From positions 1 to 12,814 of the forward strand of contig JAMCYJ010000009.1 in the NCBI GenBank assembly GCA_023474155.1: 12,814 nt of DNA. Reading direction: 5' to 3'. Source of the DNA: Candidatus Martarchaeota archaeon (GTDB lineage: Archaea; Micrarchaeota; Micrarchaeia; Micrarchaeales; Micrarchaeaceae). The position numbers were made by a program, and so were the translations under genes. Of the stretch, positions 1-6,440 are shown piece by piece. Positions within the stretch are counted from its first letter, which is position 1. The number at the start of each line of letters is the position of its first letter. The notes under the pieces are model-generated. The model ran no database searches, was not told where the DNA came from, and saw nothing but the letters and a program-made list of their open reading frames with translations.

Positions 1-1351
1 GCTATATCATATTCAGAAGTAGATGGTGGATTTTTAAGAGATACATAAGAGTCTATTACATGTTGTGGATATTGAGAGGTTGTAAAAATATGAATATAGT
101 CACCTGACACAGCAGGAACTGACATAGCTAAGCCATTATCGACACTATAAATTCCATTACTATTTAATACTGAAAATGCACTCGGCAAGCTTGTTCCAGC
201 AAAGTTCCAATAATTCGTGAACACGCTCGCACCGTCGTCGTACTCGCTGTATGTTGCGCATGCGCTTGTTGCAGTAGTGCCGCAAGGCAGCTGCGGAGCC
301 TCTCCTATGCCTGTTGTTCCACTGCTGCTGAGAAGGTTTGTAGTCTTTGAAGCAAATCCAATATATATAGTAACAGAACTTGATGCTGGAATTGCTGTTG
401 GAAGATTTACCCACGTAATAATTTTTCCTGAGTCGTTACTTTCGATCCACGCCGGTATTACTGTTCCTGACTGCGTGAAGAATTCGAAGTTCGCGATTGT
501 GTTGCTGTATGTAATATTTGGGAATGGGCTCTCTGTAATGTTTACCATTTGCTGGAACGGCGTAGGAGTATTTGATGGTTGAGAATTTGTGATTGTAATC
601 GGAACATAGGACACTATTCCTGACGGAACAGCCGTCGGCGTAGGCCCGCCCGGATTAGATATTCTGATCGGGACATAATACAATATCGCGCTTGACGGCG
701 TGGCCTGCGGCCCCGAGAATCCCGGCGCGGACGGCGCGCCGAGCGACGACGGCGCGGACGACGTTGCCTCTACCTTTGCCGTGATCTTTGCGACTTTTGC
801 GTATTGGTAATTAGTCGATGCCGGCACAGTGGTATATTGAATCCACAGCGTGCCCGAGAAAACAGTTCCTATCGGGTTGCCTTGGAAAAGGTTTGCATTG
901 CTGCCGTAGCACTGCATCCCTGAAATATTCAGCGATGATCCCGAGGACATCGCCGCGGTTGCGAATTGGAATACATTGGCCGTATTCGCGTTTGGCATTC
1001 CTGTCGAGGAGTTTGATGACGCCGAACATGCGAATGACACTCCATATATCGTTTGCCCTGTATCCTGCTCGAAATTGAAACTCAGAAGATTCGGTCCGGT
1101 TGTATTTACAGCCATTACAGGGCTGCTGCATAAGTATCCCGGCGTTGAAAGGCACGAGGAGCCTATGAACGCGCTTCCGTTGAAGACTCCGAGGAGGTCG
1201 AGGGCTGCGAGGATTACCGCGATGATGAGTATTGCCCAGCCGTATGTCATCAGGTATTCCATTGCGCTCTGCGCTTTCCTGCTGTTACCTAAAACTTTTT
1301 CCCAAAAAGATTTGTTTTGTCTCTCTCTCTCTCTCTCTCTTCGCGCGCCAT
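1..1351 (-). CDS. Class III signal-peptide surface adhesin with DUF2341-like domain, partial at left edge; start and body out of frame by one AG unit
   Basis: This is a secreted or surface-anchored protein, probably an adhesin or pilin-like appendage protein. The continuous frame runs on the minus strand from 1436 to position 1 without a stop and leaves the window. It encodes a basic leader (LGNSRKA), then QSAMEYLMTYGWAIL and a hydrophobic helix: Q at +1, E at +5 of the mature protein, as in archaeal class III (type IV pilin-like) signals. Next come a Ser/Thr/Asn-rich region, two copies of a YVPIxIxN...PTP linker, a stretch like DUF2341 (FQQMVNIT, VIPAWIES, IITWVNLP, VTIYIGFASK), and GEAPQLP...YSEYDDGASVF..YWNFAG, known from surface proteins of small archaea. 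The frame has no ATG, GTG or TTG upstream of ATG 1262, which lies inside the signal. The best start is ATG 1351, 24 bp from a TATA box, but it is out of frame here because of the AG tract. Its own frame stops at 1289-1291 after 20 codons. Family confident; expression state uncertain. Confidence 0.8.
1320..1341. repeat. (CT)10 / (AG)10 dinucleotide microsatellite inside the adhesin leader
   Basis: Ten perfect CT units occupy 1321-1340 (AG on the coding strand), four codons after ATG 1351. ATG 1351 and the in-frame internal ATG 1262 are 89 bp apart, two more than a multiple of three. Loss of one unit, or gain of two, would join ATG 1351 to the signal peptide through alternating Glu/Arg codons and QNKSFWEKVLGNSRKA. 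This has the form of a slipped-strand contingency tract. Confidence 0.85.
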
Positions 1352-1366
1352 GGAATCCGTTTGTTT

Positions 1367-1379
1367 TAATTATATATAG
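1367..1379 (-). promoter_or_regulatory. TATA-box promoter of the adhesin gene
   Basis: On the minus strand the sequence reads CTATATATAATTA. Its centre near 1375 is about 24 bp upstream of ATG 1351, the normal archaeal TATA-to-start-site distance, so the transcript would begin at or within a few bases of that ATG (leaderless). This is the main reason for preferring ATG 1351 over the internal ATG at 1262. Confidence 0.6.
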
Positions 1380-1548
1380 GATGAAAAGGATTATAAACAG
1401 TATAGTAATAGTGAAAGAATACGCTTGCGCATTACGTCAAAGTCTGTTAAATTCTCCACTATATAGGGGGAGAAGATTAATGTGTATGCCTCTGCTGCCT
1501 TACCTATGAAAATAATAATGTGAATAATGACGCTATATCTATCTGCTT

Positions 1549-1585
1549 GTCTGTCTGTTTGCTTGTCTGCCTGTCTGCCTGTCTG
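1549..1585. repeat. Degenerate CTGT/CTGC tetranucleotide repeat after the radical SAM gene
   Basis: From 1549 the plus strand is built of CTGT, CTGC and TTGC-type tetramers (for example TGTCTGCCTGTCTGCCTGTC), ending directly at the stop codon of the radical SAM gene (1586-1588). It fills part of the roughly 230-bp spacer before the adhesin. The rest of that spacer (1380-1548) shows a second TATATA element near 1461-1466 and no convincing gene. Confidence 0.6.
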
Positions 1586-3157
1586 TTATTGCTTCGCTAT
1601 CCTTTCTATCTTGGTTACGTCGTAGCCCTTCTTTGACGCCCATCTTCTCAGCCATGCAAGCATTAGTGAAAATGCGGGGATTGCCGAAGTTGAAAGCAGA
1701 AACCTTGTGCCTATGTTCTTGGCAACGCCCGGAGGGCTGTGCGTGAGCTCGTAGACTATGTGCTTCCACGACATGTACAGCACTAAGAACCTTAGCTCTG
1801 TTATCTCCTTGTCTATGTCAAAGAACGAGTCTCCACGCATGATTCCTGCTGGTATGAAGCTTAACGGCACTGTTACATAATGCGCCATGTGCTTCCCTAT
1901 CTTCGCAGGCACTTCATGCTCAAGCCTGTACAGGAGCCTTATTGTGTCTTTCAGGTCATCGTCGGTCTCGCCAGGTATTCCTAAAATGAGCGTATACGCG
2001 GGAAACCAGTAGTTCTTGTTGTAGCTTATCGTTCCATTGACTACAACATCCTGCCACTCGTCTGCGCTGAACGGCTTTGCCTTGAAAGGCATTATCTCCT
2101 TCAGGAGCTTGGCCGACCCTGTCTCGAGCCCTGGCTGCACCCCTATCCAGTAGTCCTTGCCGCCATGCATTATCTCGGACAGCTTTCTTACCAGCTCTGG
2201 ATCGTACGCAGCGGGCGCGATCGACCCGTGCGTCGGATGTATGTCCTTGAGCCCTTTTACCTTTGACATCTCAGAGAAAAGTTCGACGAGCGCGTCGCTG
2301 TTGGGCACGAAGTTCCTGTGGTCTTCCAACTTGTACAGCCAGAAGTCCTCGCTCTGGGCCCAGACCTTGTTGAAGCCCGAGCGTATATTGACCTCTACCT
2401 CTTTCTTTATGAACTCGACAGACTGGTACCTTGCCCTGCGCAGGTTCGGCTCGCAGAACTCGCAGTTTCTGCCGCACCCCCTCATAATCTCGACGAGCCC
2501 GTTGAGCGACCCGCCCTGTATCTGCGGGATCTGCTCGATCGACGGAAACTCCCTGTGCCTGTAGACCCTTGGCAGGGAGCCGTCCTGCATCTGGCGCAGG
2601 AACCTATCGGCGATCCCGTCATACTCCCCTATTATCACATTGTCTATGCTTGAATAAGGCTCTGTTTCAAGCATGTCCTTCCTCGTTTCGAACTGCCATG
2701 CGCCTGGCCCTCCTACGAGCAGTTTGAACTTGTAGCCATTCTGGCGCCTTATATTGCCCAGCTGCCTGATAAGATCCATGAACAGGTACTTTGAATAGGC
2801 TGTTGTTTTTCCGCCCAAGGTAAACATCATGCTTACAGGCCCCATAGCCAGCGGATCCATCGTGTTTACGCCGACTATCTCTGTATCTTTGGTAATGAAA
2901 TTTTTTATGTAGGAAGGATCAACAGTTACTATCTCGGCGCGGTTCCAGTCTTTTATGGACGCCTCGAATTTCCTGAGCCCATACGGAGCCCTTACGGCGA
3001 TCCCGTTTTCAAATACCGGCGATTTTTTTGCAAAGAACATGAATAGTTGCTTTGGGACGATTTCCTTTGGCGCGCAGGAAAAGAAATCCCCAAGAGGAAT
3101 CCCCCTGTATTCGCTCATTATGCTTCTATCCGCTGTCAGAACGATCTTATTCTCCAT
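1586..3157 (-). CDS. B12-binding-type radical SAM enzyme, possibly acting on membrane lipids
   Basis: A 523-residue radical SAM enzyme. The N-terminal half (to about 200) looks like the Rossmann-type domain of B12-binding radical SAM proteins (LLVGGPG, NVIIGEYDGIADRF). The usual DxHxxG cobalamin motif appears as DPLAMG (about 101-106), so the cobalt-ligating His is missing. The radical SAM core follows with CGRNCEFC (Cys 228, 232, 235) for the 4Fe-4S cluster. The C-terminus has hydrophobic stretches (AIPAFSLMLAWLRRW), fitting membrane association. I chose ATG 3157 because a TATA box at 3195-3204 puts transcription start near 3175. The alternative ATG 3193 (535 aa) would overlap that TATA box. 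A lipid-related gene lies two genes away, and archaeal GDGT ring synthases are large radical SAM enzymes, so tetraether-lipid modification is a reasonable guess, not shown. Family confident, substrate unknown. Confidence 0.82.
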   Translation of the reverse strand: MENKIVLTADRSIMSEYRGIPLGDFFSCAPKEIVPKQLFMFFAKKSPVFENGIAVRAPYGLRKFEASIKDWNRAEIVTVDPSYIKNFITKDTEIVGVNTMDPLAMGPVSMMFTLGGKTTAYSKYLFMDLIRQLGNIRRQNGYKFKLLVGGPGAWQFETRKDMLETEPYSSIDNVIIGEYDGIADRFLRQMQDGSLPRVYRHREFPSIEQIPQIQGGSLNGLVEIMRGCGRNCEFCEPNLRRARYQSVEFIKKEVEVNIRSGFNKVWAQSEDFWLYKLEDHRNFVPNSDALVELFSEMSKVKGLKDIHPTHGSIAPAAYDPELVRKLSEIMHGGKDYWIGVQPGLETGSAKLLKEIMPFKAKPFSADEWQDVVVNGTISYNKNYWFPAYTLILGIPGETDDDLKDTIRLLYRLEHEVPAKIGKHMAHYVTVPLSFIPAGIMRGDSFFDIDKEITELRFLVLYMSWKHIVYELTHSPPGVAKNIGTRFLLSTSAIPAFSLMLAWLRRWASKKGYDVTKIERIAKQ

Positions 3158-3194
3158 TATATCAGATGATAGTGAATTTCGATTAGCAACCAAA

Positions 3195-3215
3195 CTTTAT
3201 ATGCGCCGACGGCGC
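3195..3215 (-). promoter_or_regulatory. TATA box with adjoining 13-bp perfect dyad upstream of the radical SAM gene
   Basis: On the minus strand CATATAAAG (3196-3204) is the likely TATA box. Directly upstream, where the TFB recognition element sits, is a perfect 6-bp inverted repeat around one base (GCGCCG-A-CGGCGC, 3203-3215, plus strand), overlapping the TATA edge by two bases. No T-run follows it, so an operator is more likely than a terminator. A bound repressor there would block TBP/TFB. Confidence 0.45.
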
Positions 3216-3307
3216 GGGATATTAATAAAATATTTGGATTATTTGTCAAATTAGCCCCGTTTATAATTAACCTCATTAATTACCCTGCCCGATTGCGAAT
3301 GCGCGCA

Positions 3308-3610
3308 TTAATCGTTTGTCTTTATCACATATCTTGAAAGGATTTTTGATACGTACTCTAGCACCTTCTTGATTTCCGGCTCTGTCTTCGCGCCCGTGCA
3401 TATCATTTTTCCGTTTTTGAAGATGATAAGCACTGACTTTGGTTCTTGGATCCTGAAAATAGCGCCTGGAAACTGCTCTGGCTCGTAGTCCACGGCCTTT
3501 ACATTATCTGATAAAGCATAGAGGTCTATTGTTGCGTGCAGGTCAGCGCTGACGACAAGGTTTTGTATTTTAATGACAGGCATTGGAAGCCTTTTGCTTG
3601 GTTTTGGCAT
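3308..3610 (-). CDS. tbp: Single-repeat TATA-box-binding protein (TBP domain)
   Basis: A 100-residue protein that is essentially one TBP repeat. Archaeal TBP has two tandem repeats in about 180-200 residues and binds the TATA box to recruit TFB and RNA polymerase. Visible TBP signatures are VIKIQNLVVSADL (12-24), YEPEQFPGAIFRIQEPKS (42-59), LIIF (61-64) and NGKMICTGAKTEPEI (66-80). F47 and F64 match the pair of Phe that kinks DNA in one TBP stirrup. The stop at 3308 is followed by about 150 bp with no second repeat. The first strand resembles repeat 2 of normal TBPs, the KMICTGAK part repeat 1. AGGTG (3616-3620) is a good ribosome site 5 bases before ATG 3610. A homodimer could rebuild the saddle; a specialised second TBP beside a normal one elsewhere is equally possible. 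Confidence 0.85.
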   Translation of the reverse strand: MPKPSKRLPMPVIKIQNLVVSADLHATIDLYALSDNVKAVDYEPEQFPGAIFRIQEPKSVLIIFKNGKMICTGAKTEPEIKKVLEYVSKILSRYVIKTND

Positions 3611-3648
3611 GAATACACCTAAAAGTTAAAATAACTAAGAGAATAAAA

Positions 3649-3662
3649 GAATTTAAATATTC
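3649..3662. promoter_or_regulatory. Near-palindromic TATA element shared by the divergent TBP and flavoprotein genes
   Basis: GAATTTAAATATTC contains the palindrome ATTTAAAT (3651-3658). Its centre is about 45 bp from the TBP ATG (3610) and about 32 bp from the flavoprotein TTG (3687). Transcription starting some 25 bp away on each side would leave short leaders that both contain a Shine-Dalgarno-like sequence (AGGTG for TBP, GGTGA at 3679-3683 for the flavoprotein). No other good TATA lies in the 76-bp spacer. It could serve both directions. Confidence 0.5.
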
Positions 3663-3686
3663 ATTTTTATTATTTATGGTGAAAGC

Positions 3687-4796
3687 TTGAAAAAGGTCAT
3701 TGTTGTTGGCGCGGGAATAGCAGGAATGTCTTTCGCAAGCCGGCTGTGCGGGCATGGAATAACCTGCGAGATTTACGAATCAAGGCGAAATGCATCTGAA
3801 AATGCAGACAGGGCTTCGGGCATACTCTCAAAAAAAGGCTTGGAAAGATCTGGCATTAAATATAAAAGTAGCATTGAAAATAATTTGATAGGAGGAATTG
3901 TACATGCGGGCGGCAATGAGCTTAGGCTGAGGAAAAATCGCACAGTCGCATATATAATAGATAGGAAAAAACTTGCGCGGGGCATGTACACCGAGCTGAA
4001 TGCAGGAAAATGCGCAAAATTCAAATTCAGGAAGCGGCTTTCCCGCGCAGAGCTCTTGGAACTCGGCAGGGACGAAAACAATATAATAATAGGCGCCGAC
4101 GGCGCGGTCTCCGGCGTCGCATCGGCATTCGGATTCCCGAAAATAAAGGAATATATCCTGACATACAAGGCGGTCTACTCTAAAATTAAAATAAAAAACG
4201 CGCATTATGTGCATTTGTTTTTTAACAGCGGGGCCGCGCCTGGATTTTTTGGCTGGGCCGCGCCTTATTCCAAGTCGAGGATGGAAATTGGCATAGGCAT
4301 TGACAGCAGGAAAAAAACAAACAGCAGACAGGCATTCAGAAAATTTTCCGAAACGCCGATAATTAAAGCCATGCTGAAAGGCTCAAAACTGGAATCCGAG
4401 CACGCAAGCATCATACCTATAAGCGTAAGGAAACAGACGGCAGCAGGAAACGTGCTGCTCGTCGGCGACGCAGCAGGGCAGGTAAAAGCGACAACAGGAG
4501 GAGGGATAATTTTCGGATCTCTTTGCGCAAAGATTGCGGCAGACGTTGTCTATGAAAACATAAGGAACAATGTCTCTCTCTGGGAATACGAAAGACGCTG
4601 GAGAAAAGCATGCTTGAAAGACCTCAAAATGCACGGGATGATCCATAAGTTCTACTCTGGGCTTACAGACAGGCAGTTTGGATTTCTGCTGCGGGCGGCA
4701 AACGCGATCGAAATAGACAGCCTGCTGTCAAAATATGGGGACATGGATAGCTGGCTCCGCACGATAAAGAATATCGCGCTTAGAAAAGAGCAGTAA
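3687..4796 (+). CDS. Geranylgeranyl reductase family FAD-dependent oxidoreductase
   Basis: A 369-residue flavoprotein of the geranylgeranyl reductase family, which in archaea saturates the double bonds of geranylgeranyl chains in (di)ether lipids using FAD. Motifs: the dinucleotide-binding GAGIAGMSFA (8-17) with E31 closing the Rossmann fold, IGADGAVSG (135-143), PGFFGWAAPYS (185-195, at the place of the family's PxxYxWxFP motif) and GDAAGQVKATTGGGI (260-274), highly diagnostic of the family. The C-terminal 80 residues are helical and basic. The protein is a little shorter than most digeranylgeranylglycerophospholipid reductases (about 390-450). The start is TTG, with GGTGA four bases before it and the shared TATA element at the right distance; no ATG fits. 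It is divergent from the TBP gene and converges on the translin gene with an 18-bp gap. Family confident, exact lipid substrate inferred. Confidence 0.85.
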   Translation: MKKVIVVGAGIAGMSFASRLCGHGITCEIYESRRNASENADRASGILSKKGLERSGIKYKSSIENNLIGGIVHAGGNELRLRKNRTVAYIIDRKKLARGMYTELNAGKCAKFKFRKRLSRAELLELGRDENNIIIGADGAVSGVASAFGFPKIKEYILTYKAVYSKIKIKNAHYVHLFFNSGAAPGFFGWAAPYSKSRMEIGIGIDSRKKTNSRQAFRKFSETPIIKAMLKGSKLESEHASIIPISVRKQTAAGNVLLVGDAAGQVKATTGGGIIFGSLCAKIAADVVYENIRNNVSLWEYERRWRKACLKDLKMHGMIHKFYSGLTDRQFGFLLRAANAIEIDSLLSKYGDMDSWLRTIKNIALRKEQ

Positions 4797-4810
4797 CCTG
4801 GCCTGATTCC

Positions 4811-4816
4811 TTTTTT
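4811..4816 (+). terminator. T-run terminator of the flavoprotein gene
   Basis: Six T residues 15 bp after the stop codon, in the short convergent gap, fit an archaeal oligo-T terminator. The run overlaps the last codons of the converging translin gene. Confidence 0.4.
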
Positions 4817-5405
4817 ATCTTTTGCTAGTGAAAAGCAGGAACTCGCTGCTTGCATGCTCGACAAGAATTCTCGAAACATCCTGCTTTTTCCTGAGGTCAG
4901 GCATGAGGGCGGGGGAAAACCTGAGGGGCCTTGCCAGATCGCATATCTGCGTCATCATGTCAAGGTATCCCTCTGCTTCGGGTATTTTGTTTTTCCTGAG
5001 CGAATCTATGAATTCCCTGTTAAGCTCGCCGACAAGGTCGAGCAGGCCGAGAAGATAGGCTTCTGATTTTATTCCGAACGACGAATTGGACAGGAATTTA
5101 TTATTCATCTTTATCTCAAATAGAAGCCTCGCCTCCGCGTATTCCTGATACGCCTGCAGGGTGTGGTATTCCATGCCCTTATCGATTTTCTGCAAATCGC
5201 GCACCTGCTTTTTCAATGACTTCAAACTGGCCCTGATCTCTTTTTCAGGGTTGGCGTCTGCATTGTGCAGCATTGTAATCAATCCGCCGGAATGCCTTAT
5301 TATCGTATTTGAATCTGATAGGATCTTGTCGAAGTTCGCCTGCTTTTTTACAAGCTGCTGCCTGATCTCTTCGATATCTTGTTTTAGATTTGTAAATTGA
5401 ACCAT
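4815..5405 (-). CDS. Translin/TRAX family protein (archaeal C3PO-like RNase candidate)
   Basis: An all-helical protein of 196 residues. Translin and TRAX form octameric shells that bind and cut RNA; some archaeal homologues are known to form C3PO-like ribonuclease particles. Family signatures: a coiled N-terminal region (residues 5-75, many Lys/Glu heptads), QEYAEARLLFEI (87-98), the LLDLVGELNREFIDSL block (121-136), EAEGYLDMMTQICDLA (143-158) and MPDLRKKQDVSRILVE (168-183). E88 and E91 in QEYAEA and E127 are the acidic residues most likely to hold the metal, as in TRAX-like subunits; this is assigned by position, not tested. The start ATG 5405 has GGTG 8 bases upstream and AATAATATT elements about 25 bp before it. 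Length matches the family. It converges on the flavoprotein gene. Confidence 0.75.
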   Translation of the reverse strand: MVQFTNLKQDIEEIRQQLVKKQANFDKILSDSNTIIRHSGGLITMLHNADANPEKEIRASLKSLKKQVRDLQKIDKGMEYHTLQAYQEYAEARLLFEIKMNNKFLSNSSFGIKSEAYLLGLLDLVGELNREFIDSLRKNKIPEAEGYLDMMTQICDLARPLRFSPALMPDLRKKQDVSRILVEHASSEFLLFTSKR

Positions 5406-5447
5406 TTCAGCACCAGTGCATAGAATATTATTGTTCGATAGATATTA

Positions 5448-5726
5448 TTACCTATGTCCTGAACGATGTTTTATATCTTTCTTTTCTGCCTCTGTAAAAA
5501 CAGGCGGCCTACCACTTTTTGGCTTGCCTGCAAGACCCTTCCCGCCATTCCACTGCCTTCTCGTTGTCCCTGCAGACTGAAGACTTATCAGCCAGAATAT
5601 TTCTGCCGCCGATGAAACCTTATAACCCTCACTTACTGCAAGAGGCGCGGGGTATATTCTATATTCTTTTGTATCATTACATTCCTTTGCAAGTTTTTGA
5701 AGAAAAGGCCGGTCTTCTTCCAACAT
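5448..5726 (-). pseudogene. IS630-type transposase remnant (N-terminal part)
   Basis: A 92-codon fragment resembling the N-terminal DNA-binding region of IS630-family transposases: EEDRPFLQKLAKECND at the start, LAVSEGYKVSSAAEIF as the first helix-turn-helix, and GKGLAGKPKSGRPPVFTEAE, the hallmark end of the second. The stretch between (about residues 46-62) fits the family poorly and may carry a compensated frameshift. It stops at 5448, and the DDE catalytic domain is absent: 43 bp later the translin gene begins. It is therefore non-functional. The other end is at the start codon near 5726, and I cannot define terminal repeats. A second IS630-type gene lies at the right edge of the window; whether it is the same element cannot be judged because the two pieces do not overlap. 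Confidence 0.65.
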
Positions 5727-5845
5727 AAATTGTTCGCCATATTAAAATAAGATGGAAAGAAATTTGTTACTTTTGTTTTAAAAACAATAGCAGCCCATAT
5801 TACTCTCGTCTGCTAAGATGCCACATTGACAATGCGAAAATACGA

Positions 5846-5881
5846 AGTTCGACTCTCCACAGATCCATGTAAGAAAAATTA
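5846..5881. repeat. Direct repeat, left copy, flanking the RelBE-type module
   Basis: Pairs with 6453-6486: 27 of 34 aligned bases match with one 2-base gap. The shared core is AGTTCGA-TCTC--C-GAT-C, then TAAGAAA and TTA. Most differences are transitions, as in old diverged copies. Confidence 0.55.
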
Positions 5882-5921
5882 GGTTTGAATTGCATGTAGC
5901 AATATCCTGATTTATAGTAGG

Positions 5922-5929
5922 TTATAAAT
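5922..5929 (+). promoter_or_regulatory. TATA box of the RelBE-type operon
   Basis: TTATAAAT is centred about 27 bp upstream of ATG 5953. This implies a leaderless or near-leaderless transcript and favours ATG 5953 over the upstream GTG 5938. Confidence 0.55.
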
Positions 5930-5952
5930 ACTTATAAGTGCATATAACATTT

Positions 5953-6183
5953 ATGGAAACTACAACAATCCAAGTAAAAAAAAGCATAAAAAAGAAATTA
6001 GATATGCTGAAGATATATCCGAATGAATCTATGGGTTCAATAATTGAAAGGCTTACAAACATGGCAATCGATGAAGAGCCCCTCTCGAAAGAGGAGATAA
6101 GGGATATAGAGCAGTCTTTAGACAATATAAAAAAAGGCAAGATTTATTCCCTAGAAAAGGTAAAGAAAGAGCTAGGGATTTGA
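5953..6183 (+). CDS. Antitoxin of a RelBE-type toxin-antitoxin pair
   Basis: A 76-residue protein with an N-terminal beta strand and helices (METTTIQVKKSIKKKLDMLK, then NESMGSIIERL) like the ribbon-helix-helix part of small archaeal antitoxins. The C-terminal half is charged (EEPLSKEEIRDIEQSLDNIK...EKVKKELGI), suited to wrapping around the toxin. It would neutralise the RelE-like toxin and repress its own promoter. The start is ATG 5953 by TATA spacing; GTG 5938 would add five residues. The stop TGA overlaps the toxin ATG by one base, a tight translational coupling. Identified mainly by its partner; subfamily uncertain. Confidence 0.75.
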   Translation: METTTIQVKKSIKKKLDMLKIYPNESMGSIIERLTNMAIDEEPLSKEEIRDIEQSLDNIKKGKIYSLEKVKKELGI

Positions 6184-6440
6184 TGGGCTATTCAATAAAA
6201 TTTTCTGATACTGCAAAAAATAGCCTAAGTTCAATTGACATGAAGACCGCAACAATGATATTCTGCAAACTAGAAGAAATAAAAGAGGATCCATTCAGAT
6301 TCGCAAAGCGCCTGAAAGGCGTGCCCCTTTTCAGCTTAAGAATCGGAGATTATAGAGTAATAATGGATATTATGTCCAACAGAATGTTGATATTTGTGAT
6401 ACGAATCGGACATCGAGGTAAGGTATATAATAGGATTTAA
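6183..6440 (+). CDS. relE: RelE/ParE-superfamily toxin
   Basis: An 85-residue RelE-fold protein. RelE toxins cut mRNA in the ribosomal A site. Typical features in order: an N-terminal strand and helix (YSIKFSDTAKNSL), EDPFRFAKRLKG (35-46), FSLRIGDYRVIMDI (50-63), LIFVIRIGHRGKVYNRI (69-85). K45, R53, R58, H77, R78 and Y82 are the likely active basic and aromatic residues. Length is normal for the family. ATG 6183 overlaps the antitoxin stop. The pair lies between direct repeats in a decayed region, so it looks mobile or recently acquired. Confidence 0.85.
   Translation: MGYSIKFSDTAKNSLSSIDMKTATMIFCKLEEIKEDPFRFAKRLKGVPLFSLRIGDYRVIMDIMSNRMLIFVIRIGHRGKVYNRI

Larger units (their letters stand above)
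5729..5952. other. Intergenic stretch with first copy of a tRNA-3'-end-like direct repeat
   Basis: No gene found in 224 bp. It contains the first direct repeat (5846-5881), which includes AGTTCGACTCTC, a sequence like the T-loop of a tRNA, followed by CACAGATCCA. The 70 bp before it do not fold convincingly into a tRNA (only two or three T-stem pairs), so this is at most a remnant. The TATA box of the toxin-antitoxin operon is at 5922-5929. Confidence 0.5.

Noticed and set aside
811..1155. Minus-strand 114-codon frame
   Set aside because: It is another frame of the same adhesin region. The adhesin frame continues through it unbroken with recognisable protein features.
217..1509. Plus-strand open frames of 86 to 177 codons over the left region
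   Set aside because: They lie opposite the minus-strand adhesin frame, show no family motif, and are rich in Cys/Arg/Ser as expected for antisense shadows. The minus frame carries a clear signal peptide and a DUF2341-like sequence.
2271..2653. Overlapping frames inside the radical SAM gene
   Set aside because: They are Arg/Gln/Leu-rich shadows of a GC-rich coding stretch; the CxxxCxxC-bearing frame is clearly the real one.
4093..4105. Second copy of the 13-bp dyad GCGCCGACGGCGC
   Set aside because: It lies inside the flavoprotein gene where it encodes the conserved GADGA motif, so coding constraint explains it. It is not evidence for a regulatory site.
5775..5875. Possible tRNA gene ending in the T-loop-like sequence at 5846
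   Set aside because: The T stem has only two or three pairs and no D arm or anticodon arm can be drawn upstream. At most it is a remnant used in a direct repeat.
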